A stretch of 36,452 bases of DNA from Candidatus Eiseniibacteriota bacterium (GCA_025360715.1 JANYBS010000057.1:1-36452), one strand, 5' to 3'. Positions 16,560-25,288 are shown, counted from the first letter of the stretch. Numbers and translations are program-made. The notes: generated from the letters alone by a model not told the origin.

Positions 16560-17910
16560 CGCCCTTCGCCTGCGCCTGCGGATAGAAGCGCGGCTTCTGC
16601 CCGCTCTCCCACGGCTTGTAGCCATGCGCGAAGCGGATACGCGCGGCGAGCGGCGGATGATCGTAGAGCAGCAGCTCGATCCAGCGCGGCGGGTCCGGGT
16701 CGCTGCGATTGCCCTCGGCCAGCTGTAGGAACGCGCGCTCGGCGGCGTCGGTGTCATGCGTGAGCTCCAGGCCGAAGATATCGGCCTCGTGCTCGGTGGC
16801 ACGGGTGAGGGCGTTGAGCGCCGGCGTGGCCGCGAGCATCACCAGGCTGATCGCGATCGCGAGCATGGGCATCGCCGCAAGGTCGGCCACACTGTCCACG
16901 AGCCAGAGCGCGCCGAAGCGGCGCACGCACCACGCGTGGACCTGCGCGACGAGGAAGAACACCAGATAGGCGCCCGCGCCCAGGAAGAGCACGAACTTCC
17001 AGATGTGCCCCAGCGCGTAGTGGCCCATCTCGTGGCCCATCACGAACAGGATCTCGTCGGTCTTCATCGCGCGCAGAGTCGTGTCCCAGAGCACGATGCG
17101 CTGCGAGGCCCCGAAGCCGTTCACGTAGGCGTTGAGCTTGCGCGTGGTCGTGCTCATGTCGATCTCGTACACGTGCCGCGCCGGTATGCCCGCGCGCGCC
17201 GCCAGATCGAGCAGTTGATGCCGCAGCGGGGAATCGGGCAGCGGCGTGAAGCGATGGAAGAGCGGATCGAACACGAGCGGCTGCAGCAGCACCGCCGCGA
17301 GCGCCACCGGCAGCGTTCCCGCCGCAAGCCACAGCCACCAGCGGCGCGGCTGGCGCTCGATGCTCGACCACGCCAGAGCCAAGAGCGGCACCACGCCCAA
17401 CACGACGATCGAGAAGACGACGCCCTTGAGCGAATCACCCAGCCACCCGAGCCAGCTCTGGGTGGAGAGCGCGAACTGGTGCTCGACCGCGTACTCCTCG
17501 TACCACGCAAGCGGCAGGCTGAGCAGGAACATCGCCAGCGTGTAGAGCGTGAAATAGACCAGTACACGCACGTACAAGCGCTTGCCCAAGCCGTATGCCA
17601 CATCACGGAAACGCGCCGACAGCCGCGAGAAGAGCAGGAACAGTCCGGCCAGGACGCCATACCAAGGCCCCAGCAACCGCAGCGCGACGCGGATCCGCGC
17701 GTAGGCGCGGTTCTCGGGCGTGAAGCTCGCGTAGGCCTGCGCCAGGCGATCGGGGGCCGGCGCGGCGACGAGGGCGGCGGCGGCCGCCGGCGACGAGACC
17801 GCCAGCGATTCCGCTGAAGACTGGGCGTGCGCCGAAGGTGCGAACGCGCAGATGCTCACCGTGAGCGCAGCGAGGAGCAGGCCACGCAGGACCCGGAGCG
17901 ATCGCAGCAC
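16543..17910 (-). CDS. M48-family (Ste24-like) membrane metalloprotease
   Basis: This 455-residue protein begins with a signal-like segment (LLLAALTVSICAFAPSAHA), followed by several membrane spans. The zinc site H293-E-M-G-H297 lies within FVMGHEMGHYALGH, and the third ligand is in ATEHEADIFGLEL. NAYVNGFGASQRIVLWDTTL precedes the active site as in CAAX-protease-type (M48A) enzymes. Bacterial members take part in membrane-protein or cell-envelope quality control; the substrate is unknown. The GTG at 17910 has a full AGGAGG only 4 nt before it, closer than usual. Its tail overlaps asnB by 17 nt with no room for an intergenic terminator. Confidence 0.87.
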   Translation of the reverse strand: MLRSLRVLRGLLLAALTVSICAFAPSAHAQSSAESLAVSSPAAAAALVAAPAPDRLAQAYASFTPENRAYARIRVALRLLGPWYGVLAGLFLLFSRLSARFRDVAYGLGKRLYVRVLVYFTLYTLAMFLLSLPLAWYEEYAVEHQFALSTQSWLGWLGDSLKGVVFSIVVLGVVPLLALAWSSIERQPRRWWLWLAAGTLPVALAAVLLQPLVFDPLFHRFTPLPDSPLRHQLLDLAARAGIPARHVYEIDMSTTTRKLNAYVNGFGASQRIVLWDTTLRAMKTDEILFVMGHEMGHYALGHIWKFVLFLGAGAYLVFFLVAQVHAWCVRRFGALWLVDSVADLAAMPMLAIAISLVMLAATPALNALTRATEHEADIFGLELTHDTDAAERAFLQLAEGNRSDPDPPRWIELLLYDHPPLAARIRFAHGYKPWESGQKPRFYPQAQAKGVSAPR

Positions 17911-17949
17911 GACACCTCCTGTCAGTTCAGGATCGCCGGGGAGAAATCG

Positions 17950-18013
17950 CGAGGGACCGGCATGGGGACCGGTCCCTCGTCTCGCGCAGGCAGCGGGTCA
18001 GGGGATCGCTGCC
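17950..18013 (-). terminator. Two hairpins downstream of the secreted Ig-like gene
   Basis: A perfect 11-bp stem (CGAGGGACCGG / CCGGTCCCTCG, 17950-17979) is followed on the minus strand by CGATTTCTCC, a weak T-rich stretch. A second stem, GGCAGCG / CGCTGCC (17989-18013), lies nearer the stop. Together they probably end the transcript of the gene at 18040-18726 before the M48 gene. Confidence 0.55.
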
Positions 18014-18039
18014 GCGCGCACGTCATGTTCGACAAAGTC

Positions 18040-18726
18040 TCAGCGCAGCACGACCACACGCCGCACCCACTCCCGCCCGCCCGCACGCGCGCGAACGAAG
18101 TAGACGCCCGGCTGCGAGCGATGCCCGGCATCGTCGTGCAGATCCCACGTGAGCGTATGCGGCCCAGGCGTGAGTTCGCCGCGCTGCAACGAGCGAACGA
18201 GCCGCCCGCTCACGTCCATCGCCTCGACGAATGCAGGACCGCGCGTGGGTAGAGTGAGCGTGAACGTCGCCTGGACACGCGCCGGCACAGGGAAGCCCTC
18301 GGAGAACGACAGCACGTTGACGCCACCACCAACGCCTGCGACCTGCTGCGCCGCCAGCACGTTGGAGATGCGCGACCAGTTGCCGCGCCGATCTCGCGTG
18401 CGCAGCGCGAAGTACACCGTCGTGCTCTCGGGAAGATCGGGGATCACCAGATGCTCGATCGTGCCCGGATCCGATGGCGCGGCAACCGAGATGCGTCGCG
18501 CTGTGAAAAAGCGCGTCGGGAACTGGTTCGCGTGCAGCGACCAGCGCAGGTCGTACTCCGCGGCGCGGCCATAGGTGCTGTCATCGCCCGGCGCGGTCCA
18601 CTCGAGGATGATGTTGTTCGCACGTGCCACCCGCGCGGTCCCCAGGAGTCCTGCACCCGCTACGGCGATCGACATCACGAACAGCCACAGGACTCTGGAT
18701 AGCGAACTTCGGACCACCACGGACAT
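18040..18726 (-). CDS. Small secreted fibronectin-III/Ig-like protein with C-terminal sorting-like domain
   Basis: This protein of about 228 residues has a signal peptide (LWLFVMSIAVAGAGLL, cut near RVARA). A fibronectin-III-like domain (WTAPGDDSTYGRAAEYDLRWS, then YFALRTRDRRGNWSRISN) matches a pattern common in FCB secreted proteins. The FlgD-Ig-like module follows (FVEAMDVSGRLVRSL, LTWDLHDDAGHRSQPGVYFVRA, ending VVVLR). No enzymatic motif is present; binding or adhesion is possible. The start is uncertain: the ATG at 18726 follows GGAGG by only 3 nt, a GTG at 18720 has ideal spacing, and the frame opens at 18750. It stands alone between the B12 operon and the M48 gene. Confidence 0.72.
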   Translation of the reverse strand: MSVVVRSSLSRVLWLFVMSIAVAGAGLLGTARVARANNIILEWTAPGDDSTYGRAAEYDLRWSLHANQFPTRFFTARRISVAAPSDPGTIEHLVIPDLPESTTVYFALRTRDRRGNWSRISNVLAAQQVAGVGGGVNVLSFSEGFPVPARVQATFTLTLPTRGPAFVEAMDVSGRLVRSLQRGELTPGPHTLTWDLHDDAGHRSQPGVYFVRARAGGREWVRRVVVLR

Positions 18727-18865
18727 CACCCTCCGAAGAGTTACAGGCACAGGCAGTTCACGTCCCCATGACTGGCAGCGGCGCGAGATGACGCGCGGCC
18801 GAGGGCCGGAGGATGGAGCGCGGGTAAGTGTCTACCATCGTGCACTTTGCAACAAGCCGTTAGTT

Positions 18866-18997
18866 GTGGAGCGGAGAATGTGGATGGAGGCTGCCAACCG
18901 CTTGGTCTGGCAAGGGGTTACACGCCAGGAGACGGAAAATAGCGTAACACGTAGTCCAATAATCACTTAACCACTCCATCCACATTCTTCGCTCCAC
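18866..18997. repeat. 24-bp inverted repeat pair enclosing an AT-rich core
   Basis: Arms at 18866-18889 and 18974-18997 are complementary over 24 bp with one mismatch (the right arm has A where the left has G). They flank 84 bp that are visibly poorer in GC than the neighbourhood. The core holds a smaller hairpin (TGCCAACC / GGT-C-TGGCA) and a GTTAC / GTAAC pair. No open reading frame or clear target-site duplication was seen. It sits 3 nt after the stop of the BtuG-like gene. It could be a miniature inverted-repeat element, a long 3' stem of the B12 operon, or a regulatory structure. Confidence 0.7.
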
Positions 18998-18999
18998 CA

Positions 19000-20406
19000 T
19001 CAGCGGACAACCAGCAGACGGTGGGTAAGGGCCTGGCCACCCACCTGGGCGCGTACCAGGTACACCCCCGGTGCCACCCCGGCAAGGTCCCAGGTCTCGC
19101 TATGCGCGCCTGCTGGCAAATCCCCGGCGAACAGCGTGCGCACGCGGCGCCCGGTCGCGTCGAAGGCGTCCATTCGCGCGGGGCCGCCCTGGGGCAGCGT
19201 CAGAGTGAAACGGGCGCTCGTGCGAGCGGGGCTGGGCGCGGGTGGTGCGAACGCGAGCGTGGGCGTGGCGGACGGCACGTCGCCGACGGATCCGGACGCG
19301 CTGTCGAACGTGAGTGCGACCGGCGGCAGCGTGCACGCGAGCGGGCCGGCCAGGCTCTGGCCGCTGGCGGCGCTGAACACTCGCACGCCGCTGGTGCCGA
19401 AGCCGTTGTCGCACACCCACAGCTCGCCAGCGTCGTTCTCGGCGATGTCGCCGATCGCGAAACCGCCGGGCGCGTAAATGGTGTCGGTGATCGCGGCGCG
19501 AGTCAGGTCGACTCGCAACAGCAGCGTGTTGAACGCCACGTCGCTCACCACGGCGAATGCGTGACCGGCGCCGGGACGGCCGGGCGCAAAGCTGATGGCG
19601 TTCACGTCGCCGTGCAGTTGCGACTCGCGCATGGCGATGCCGGCGCTCTTGAGCGCGACGGGATCGAGCCACTCGATGCCACCATCGAGCACGCTGTAGT
19701 CGCCCACGCAACCGATGGCCAGCCGGCTCGTGGCGGCGTCGAACTGGAACGCGGTCACGGGGTTCGTCAGCTGCAGGCGGATCGCCTGGATGCCAGGCTT
19801 GCTCGCGTCGCAATCCACGATCGCATCGGTGCGCGTGTCCACCACCGCCACGAGTGACGTATCGGTGGCCACGAAGCCATGGGCGCGGTCCACGCGTTGC
19901 AGCGAGATGAAGAGCAGCGGGCCCACCGTGATCATGTGGTCCATCTCGGGAATGCCGTCGGCGTCGGCGAAGGCGGCCAGTGAAATGGTACCGGTGTGCG
20001 CGCCGGTCTGCGGGTTCACGATCCACAGATCGCTACTCTCGTAGCGCGTCACGTACGCCTTGATCGGCGACGCGAAGGCGATGTCGTACGGGTTCGAACC
20101 ATTGCCCACTGAGAACTGCAGCGTGGTGTTGCCCGTCACGGGGTCGACCACCTGGATATTGTCCGCGCCGAAGCGGTTCACCACGTACAGCTTGCCGTTG
20201 TAGTAACGCAGCCGGGCGTCGGAGTGGACGCTCGCGATGTCGCAGTGCTTCGTGCGCGGGGCCACGTCGATGCTCGACAGGCTGCCGGTCGTGTAGTCGG
20301 TCTGGAAGACGAACGCGCGAGTGGCGGCCTGCGCGTGCGGCGCGAGCAGGCCGAGCGCCGCGCACATCGACGCGGCGAGAAGCAAAAGGTGGTGACGAGT
20401 CTTCAT
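19000..20406 (-). CDS. YncE-type beta-propeller in B12 operon, candidate BtuG-like surface cobalamin binder
   Basis: This 468-residue exoprotein has a signal peptide (HHLLLLAASMCAALGLLAPHAQA). Residues 25-380 are YVTN/YncE-like blades (GKLYVVNRFGADNIQVVDPVTG, KAYVTRYESSDLWIVNPQTG, SLVAVVDTRTD, GELWVCDNGFG). A FlgD-Ig-like module ends the protein (MDAFDATGRRVRTL, ETWDLAGVAPGVYLVRA, LLVVR). It begins 26 nt after the receptor gene, with GGAG 6 nt before its ATG, and is downstream of a cobalamin riboswitch. In Bacteroides, BtuG is a propeller that binds B12 on the surface and caps BtuB. By operon, fold and secretion this protein is a candidate counterpart, but it has no lipobox and would need the C-terminal module for display. 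The B12-binding role is inferred. Confidence 0.75.
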   Translation of the reverse strand: MKTRHHLLLLAASMCAALGLLAPHAQAATRAFVFQTDYTTGSLSSIDVAPRTKHCDIASVHSDARLRYYNGKLYVVNRFGADNIQVVDPVTGNTTLQFSVGNGSNPYDIAFASPIKAYVTRYESSDLWIVNPQTGAHTGTISLAAFADADGIPEMDHMITVGPLLFISLQRVDRAHGFVATDTSLVAVVDTRTDAIVDCDASKPGIQAIRLQLTNPVTAFQFDAATSRLAIGCVGDYSVLDGGIEWLDPVALKSAGIAMRESQLHGDVNAISFAPGRPGAGHAFAVVSDVAFNTLLLRVDLTRAAITDTIYAPGGFAIGDIAENDAGELWVCDNGFGTSGVRVFSAASGQSLAGPLACTLPPVALTFDSASGSVGDVPSATPTLAFAPPAPSPARTSARFTLTLPQGGPARMDAFDATGRRVRTLFAGDLPAGAHSETWDLAGVAPGVYLVRAQVGGQALTHRLLVVR

Positions 20407-20432
20407 GAACTGCTCCGATGGCGAGAGGAGTT

Positions 20433-22535
20433 TCAGTGATTCGTGTTGTCGTTTTCAGCAAGGCCGAAGCGTGTCTCGCATGCGACGAACACGCTGCGGC
20501 CAGGAAGCGGGAATCCGGCCAGGTCCTGCGCTCGAACATCGCCAAGGTTCTTGCCCTCGAGCGTCACGCGCACGAGCCCAAGCGCGCGCGAGAGCGACGC
20601 GCCCGTAAGCGTGCGCGAGGGCGCGCGGCGAAAGTTGATCGGGTCCAGAAAATCGTCCGACAGGTATTGCACGTCGGCGGCCACGCGCCACGCGCCAGCG
20701 CGCGCATCGAGCCGTCCGTATGCGCTGCGCACGGGGCGCTGCGGCAGGCGGCGGCCGTCGTAGAGCGACGCGGCGTCGGTCTCGAGCGCCGACAGCCAGC
20801 TGAGCGAGCCACTCGCTGCCAGCGAGCGCCACAGCACGCGCGCGCTCGTCTCCTCGCCACGTAGCTCTGCTCGCGCCACGTTGCGCGCGCGCACGCTGCT
20901 CTGCGAGTAGCGCTGGAACACGATGAGGTCGCGCGGATGCGATTCGTGGTGCGACCACTCGAGCGCGCCGCACCATTCGCCCGCGGCGCCGCTCCAGCCG
21001 CCGCCCACGTCCCACCCTTCGCTGTGCTCAGGCTTCAGCTGCGGATTGCCGGCCGTCGCAGCCTGATCGCCGAAGAGTTCGACGAACTCGGGCGCGCGCG
21101 CGGTCTTGCTCCAGTTCGCGCGCACCTCCAGCGCGCGCGGCAACAGCAGCCGCGCGCCCACCTGCGGCGCGTCGAGCGTGCGCGCCGCGTCGCTCACGCG
21201 CAGCAGGCCGCCAGCGCCGGTCGTGCGCAGATGATCGTCCTGCGCGTCCCAGCGCCGGCCCGCATGCAGCAGCAGCCGGTCGCCAGCGATGTGCGCCTGC
21301 AGCGCGAGCCATGCGCTCTGCGTACCTCGATGGCTTTCGGGCGGCGTGGGCTGGCCCTGCGTGAGCGGCGGCGCGGTCTCGCGCTCGCGGCGCGCGCCCG
21401 CACCCACACCGGCGGTGACCCAGCGCCACGCCGCGGGGCTCGCCAGCTCGAGCGTCACGCCGCTCGAGTGCTCGTGCGTATCGGTGTCCTGGACGCCGTA
21501 GCCCAGCTGCCCGCCCGTGTCGCGGAATCGCGAGCGCTCCGCGCCTAGATCACCGCGCCATGTGAGTGTGGGCCACTGCGGCGCGGCGCCCATGCCGATC
21601 TCGCCCACCGTGATCGCGCGCGAGAACGCTAGCGACGGATTGCGCGCGGGCACATTGCCGAGCCCGGGCACGCCCTGCGCCTTGCGGAAGAACTCTTCGC
21701 GCACGCTGGCGCGCACAGCCGGCCGCGGCGCCCAGCCCACGCGTGCAAGCGCCGTGAACGCGTCGAAGCGGTCGTTCACACGCGTGAGCGTCACGTCATC
21801 GCCCGGATTGAGCGGCGTACCGTTGTCGCTGCGGTACGCGTAGTCGCCACGCGAGCCTTCGTAGCCGGCATGCGTGAGCAGCGACCACGCACCGGGCGAG
21901 GCCGCGTACGTGCCGCGGGCGATGCGCGTGCCGAATGAACCCGCCGCCACACGCAGCACTCGCGCTTCGCCGCCGGCGGCGGTCACCAGATTCACCGCTC
22001 CACCGGGTGTGGGCACACCGAGCGCGAGCGGCGCCGCGCCGCGATAGACCTCGACACGTTCCACCGCGCCCAGCGGCAAGTCGGAGAGATCGACCACGCC
22101 GTGCGCAGCAGACGTGATGGGCACGCCGTCAAGGAACAGGCTCACCTGCCCCGGCGCCGCGCCGCGCAGCGACACGGTGCTGAAGGCGCCCAGGCCGCCG
22201 TACTGCACGATGCGCACACCTGCCGCCGCCGAGAGCAACTCGGGCAGCGACTCCACGGCGCGGTTGGCAGCGTCGGCGCGCAGGTCGGTCACCGACGCGG
22301 TGGGTGCGCGGCGACGCGCATCGCGCAGCACGCGCTCGCGCGAGACTTCGATCGCCGGCAGCGTGCGCACGGGTGTGGGCAGCGCGGCATGCGCGGAGTC
22401 GCGCTCCGCCGCGGCGTTTGCAACGCGCGAGGGTGCGAGCGGCATGTGCAGGGACAGAGTCCACGCGATAAGAAGTGCGGCCAGTGTATCGATCACGGCG
22501 TCGATCGCGCTCGAATCGAAGACGCCCCGCCTCAC
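20433..22535 (-). CDS. btuB: BtuB-like TonB-dependent cobalamin receptor
   Basis: This 700-residue outer-membrane receptor has a signal-like stretch (VIDTLAALLIAWTLSL). A plug domain spans about residues 75-190 (LPELLSAAAGVRIVQYGG, TVSLRGAAPGQVSLFLDGVPI, AVERVEVYRGAAPLALG). The rest is a 22-strand-type barrel with the TonB-receptor signature WSKTARAPEFVELFGD and NPQLKPEHSEGWDVG. A cobalamin riboswitch lies 88 nt upstream, so cobalamin or a related corrinoid is the likely cargo, taken up with TonB energy. The C-terminus runs about nine residues past the last strand instead of ending in an aromatic residue. The GTG at 22535 has no good ribosome site; a GTG 13 codons inside is a possible alternative. 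No ABC transporter genes (btuCDF) are in the window. Confidence 0.87.
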   Translation of the reverse strand: MRRGVFDSSAIDAVIDTLAALLIAWTLSLHMPLAPSRVANAAAERDSAHAALPTPVRTLPAIEVSRERVLRDARRRAPTASVTDLRADAANRAVESLPELLSAAAGVRIVQYGGLGAFSTVSLRGAAPGQVSLFLDGVPITSAAHGVVDLSDLPLGAVERVEVYRGAAPLALGVPTPGGAVNLVTAAGGEARVLRVAAGSFGTRIARGTYAASPGAWSLLTHAGYEGSRGDYAYRSDNGTPLNPGDDVTLTRVNDRFDAFTALARVGWAPRPAVRASVREEFFRKAQGVPGLGNVPARNPSLAFSRAITVGEIGMGAAPQWPTLTWRGDLGAERSRFRDTGGQLGYGVQDTDTHEHSSGVTLELASPAAWRWVTAGVGAGARRERETAPPLTQGQPTPPESHRGTQSAWLALQAHIAGDRLLLHAGRRWDAQDDHLRTTGAGGLLRVSDAARTLDAPQVGARLLLPRALEVRANWSKTARAPEFVELFGDQAATAGNPQLKPEHSEGWDVGGGWSGAAGEWCGALEWSHHESHPRDLIVFQRYSQSSVRARNVARAELRGEETSARVLWRSLAASGSLSWLSALETDAASLYDGRRLPQRPVRSAYGRLDARAGAWRVAADVQYLSDDFLDPINFRRAPSRTLTGASLSRALGLVRVTLEGKNLGDVRAQDLAGFPLPGRSVFVACETRFGLAENDNTNH

Positions 22536-22621
22536 CCGAAGGCAACAGAGACGGGGAAACGGGGCCGCAAGGACGCCGTCACCGCGTCTGCCTTCTTCAG
22601 AGGCAACGGGCGTGGATGGCT

Positions 22622-22800
22622 TCCGGGCAGGTTTCCTGACTTAGGGTGCCGGAGCGCTTGCGCGTTTCCAGACGATGCTCGCCTTCCCGGTGACCTCGCG
22701 GTCACCCGTGGCATCGGAGCATCGGCACCCTTCACAGTGGCGGGACCGTGCGGGAATCTCACCCGCTTCCCTCTTACCCCACAAGATGTGGGCACCTGGA
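22622..22800 (-). ncRNA. Cobalamin (B12) riboswitch
   Basis: Reading the minus strand, the hallmark elements occur in order: CCAGGTGCC near the 5' end, GAGGGAA, GGGTGAGATTCCCGC, GGTCCCGCCACTGTGA, a variable paired region, and the B12-box-like AAGTCAGGAAACCTGCC at 22625-22641. Order and spacing are those of the classic cobalamin riboswitch. It lies 88 nt before the BtuB-like start with nothing between, so it should lower receptor and propeller expression when adenosylcobalamin or a related form is plentiful. Which corrinoid it prefers, and whether it stops transcription or translation, cannot be decided by reading. Confidence 0.93.
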
Positions 22801-22813
22801 AGATGTCGCTCGC

Positions 22814-22843
22814 AGCATGGCGCGGCGCGCACCGCGGCGTCAA
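22814..22843 (-). promoter_or_regulatory. Promoter of the B12 uptake operon
   Basis: On the minus strand TTGACG (22838-22843, five of six consensus bases) and CATGCT (22814-22819, three of six) are 18 nt apart. The predicted start falls a few bases before the riboswitch's first conserved element, as expected. Confidence 0.5.
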
Positions 22844-22897
22844 TGACTTTGAATTGGAAGTGCGTGCGCGCCGCTCCAGTAGCGGCTGCGGCGTGTG

Positions 22898-23647
22898 TCA
22901 GCGATCGTGGGAAGCCCGCGGCAGCTTGTCCACATGCGCGCGCATGCGGTCGAACACCGCCTGCCACATGGCGCGTGTGAGCCTCCCGGTCTGGGTGTTC
23001 TGCCGGCTCGGGTGGAACGTGCTCGCGAGCAGGGTCCCATCGGGCAGCGTGGCTTCCGCGCCATGTCCGAACAACGGGCGCTCACGCGGCGGCAGGAGGT
23101 CCCACCAGCCGCTCGCGCGCAGGTAGGCCTCGTGGCCGATGCGGCCCAGCGCGAGCACGATACGCACGTTGGGCAGCAGCACGAGTTCGCTCTGCAGATG
23201 CACGCGGCAGGCGACGAGCTCTGCGGGCTCGGGCCGGTTGCCCGGCGGCGCGCAGCGGCCGGCGGCGCCGATCCAGGCGCCTTGAAGCTGCAGGCCATCG
23301 CCGCGCGCCGTGCTCGTGGGCTGGTTGGCGAAGCCCGAAGCGTGCAGCGCCGCGAACAGCCAATCGCCGCTCGAGTCCCCGGTGAACATGCGCCCGGTGC
23401 GGTTGGCGCCATGCGCACCGGGCGCAAGCCCCACGAGCAGCAGTCGCGCGGCAGGATCGCCGAAGCCCGGCACGGGCTTGCCCCAGTACGTCTCGTCGCG
23501 GTAGGCGCGACGTTTCTCCACCGCGACCTGCGCACAATGCTCGCGCAGCCTTGGACAGAGCGTACACGCGACGATGCGCTTCTCGAGCGCCGCGAGCGTG
23601 CGCGGCGGCGCGGGCTCTCGCGCGGTCACCTTGCGCCCGGGGCGCAT
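22898..23647 (-). CDS. udgB: Family 5 uracil-DNA glycosylase (UdgB type)
   Basis: This 249-residue DNA repair enzyme removes uracil, and in family 5 also some other deaminated bases, from DNA. The first catalytic block is GLAPGAHGANRTGRMFTGD, the family 5 form with no Asp or Asn in the GLAPx position; the second is FHPSRQNTQTGRLT. Four cysteines placed for an Fe-S cluster are C28 and C31 (CTLC), C132 and C147. The ATG at 23647 gives a short basic lead before the first cysteine pair. It begins 24 nt after the secreted glycosidase-like gene and may share its transcript, though the functions are unrelated. Confidence 0.92.
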   Translation of the reverse strand: MRPGRKVTAREPAPPRTLAALEKRIVACTLCPRLREHCAQVAVEKRRAYRDETYWGKPVPGFGDPAARLLLVGLAPGAHGANRTGRMFTGDSSGDWLFAALHASGFANQPTSTARGDGLQLQGAWIGAAGRCAPPGNRPEPAELVACRVHLQSELVLLPNVRIVLALGRIGHEAYLRASGWWDLLPPRERPLFGHGAEATLPDGTLLASTFHPSRQNTQTGRLTRAMWQAVFDRMRAHVDKLPRASHDR

Positions 23648-23671
23648 CGCGCGCGACTCATCGCGCGCAAC

Positions 23672-25288
23672 TCATCGCGCAGCATGCCCCAGCCACGTCA
23701 CGCGGCGAACGCGCACGGCGCGTGAGTCTTCGAGCCGCGCAAAGTAGAGCCCGGGTGTCACCGCGCGGCCGTCATCGCCGCGGCCATCCCATGTGATGAT
23801 GCTCGCACCCGTTGCGAACCGCCGCGCCCAGACGCGGCGGCCCGTCACGTCGAGCAACTCCAGGTGCGACGCGCCCGCCATGCCACTCACCTCGAAACGC
23901 ACCGAGGTGTGCGCGGGCTGCGGGCCCGCGAGCAAGCGCAGCGGGCCGCTGCCCGCGCCGAGCGCATCGAGCGGCTGTGACAGGCGCAACAGTGTGAAGT
24001 CGCCAGGTGCCAGGTCGAGCGCCACGCTCACGCCCTGGCTCGCGGGCGCGGGTGCCAGCGCGCGCCACACGCCCAGCGAATCGAGTCGGCTCGCATCGCG
24101 CACACCGCGCAACGTGAGCGTGATGCGCTGCGCGAGCGCGGAATCACTGTTCGCGACTAGCACGCACGGCGCGCCGGTGGAGTCGGCGAAGAGACCCAGC
24201 GCACAGCGGCCCTGCACGCCCTCGATCAGGCTGTCGGGCGCGAAGGGCGTGCCGCCGGGCTCCACGGAGCCCGCGTGCTCGGTCGCCAGCCATTGCATGC
24301 GCGCGAGGGTCTCGCCCAGCGGCCGCAGGCGCTTGTCTAACTGCTGCACGAAGTCATAGTGCCACGTGCGCGCGCCTTCGCCCCACGTGATCATAGCGGG
24401 CTGCCAGCGATAAATGGAATCCGGTGCAGGCGTCCAGTACGTGAAATAGCCGATGCCACGCGCGCCATATGAGAGCCACTGGCCGATCTGCCAGCGCAGC
24501 ATCCCGGCATCGACCGCTCGGTACGTACCATGCTGCACGAGCAGGACGATCCCCCAGAACGGCAAGGCGTTCTCGCGCGCGACGCTTGCGAGCCCCGCGA
24601 TGTTCTCGATCAGCTGATGACGGTCCCCGCTTCCCAGGAATTCATACTGATCATTGCAGAGTACCGCCGGCTGCGTCAGCGACACATACGTGCGCGTGTA
24701 GTCGAGCCACGCCTCGCGCGAGGGGAATCCGCTGCGCCCGAGCAGGTTGTTCCAGCACGGGTGAGCCGCGTCGCGAATGCGCAGTTCCCGGAAGAGCACC
24801 TGCAACGTGCCGAACTCGTTCGGGTTCGGTTCATCGCCCAGGTAATAGCCCAGGAACGCAGGGTCGTCGCGGTAGCGCGCCGCGACCGAGTCCATGTGCG
24901 CGTACGTGCTGCCGTCGCCCGGCACGACCTTCTCGAGCTCGCGATCGAACAGCAGGTTGCGCACGCCAAGGCTGCGCGTGAAGTCGAGGCGCTTGCGGTT
25001 ATCGCTCACGCGCCCGGAGTCCTCCCACGCGAGAACGGTCATGTTGAAGCCCGCTCCGGCGAGTTCGGCGTAACGCGCTGCGGTCGTGGAATCGAGCGGC
25101 GGGCTGACCCAGCCGAAGAGCGTGAATGCCGGCAATGTGGATGGCGACGTGGAGGACACCATGGTGCGAGTCGCGGCGATCCCGGCCGGGACGCGGCCCT
25201 CCCGCGCGGGCCGGTCCGCGGCGGCCGTGGCGGCAAGCAGCAGCGCGAGCGATACGGCGGCGAACCGCCGGCTTCGGTGAGTGGTCAT
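23672..25288 (-). CDS. Secreted glycosidase-like TIM-barrel protein with C-terminal sorting-like domain
   Basis: This 538-residue exoprotein has a signal peptide (FAAVSLALLLAATAAA). Residues 55-330 look like a glycoside-hydrolase (beta/alpha)8 barrel: FTLFGWVSPP, AGAGFNMTVLAWED, FLGYYLGDEPNPNEF (D-E-P where clan-A enzymes keep the acid/base Glu), LPFWGIVLLVQHGTYR, and ARGIGYFTYWTPAP. A beta-sandwich-like region and then the FlgD-Ig-like module follow (LELLDVTGRRVWARR, ITWDGRGDDGRAVTPGLYFARL). A polysaccharide-degrading role is plausible, but the nucleophile and family number were not fixed. AAGGG lies 8 nt before the ATG. The gene is divergent from the first permease gene. Confidence 0.78.
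   Translation of the reverse strand: MTTHRSRRFAAVSLALLLAATAAADRPAREGRVPAGIAATRTMVSSTSPSTLPAFTLFGWVSPPLDSTTAARYAELAGAGFNMTVLAWEDSGRVSDNRKRLDFTRSLGVRNLLFDRELEKVVPGDGSTYAHMDSVAARYRDDPAFLGYYLGDEPNPNEFGTLQVLFRELRIRDAAHPCWNNLLGRSGFPSREAWLDYTRTYVSLTQPAVLCNDQYEFLGSGDRHQLIENIAGLASVARENALPFWGIVLLVQHGTYRAVDAGMLRWQIGQWLSYGARGIGYFTYWTPAPDSIYRWQPAMITWGEGARTWHYDFVQQLDKRLRPLGETLARMQWLATEHAGSVEPGGTPFAPDSLIEGVQGRCALGLFADSTGAPCVLVANSDSALAQRITLTLRGVRDASRLDSLGVWRALAPAPASQGVSVALDLAPGDFTLLRLSQPLDALGAGSGPLRLLAGPQPAHTSVRFEVSGMAGASHLELLDVTGRRVWARRFATGASIITWDGRGDDGRAVTPGLYFARLEDSRAVRVRRVTWLGHAAR

Noticed and set aside
18866-18997. Integron attC-like site
   Set aside because: GTTAGTT next to the left arm hints at a core site, but the matching GTTRRRY/RYYYAAC pair is not complete and no integrase or cassette array is present.
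22536-22621. Hairpin that could hide the btuB GTG start (GCCCCG with CGGGGC)
   Set aside because: The stem is only 6 bp with a long loop, and the start codon itself is uncertain, so it cannot be claimed as the riboswitch expression platform.
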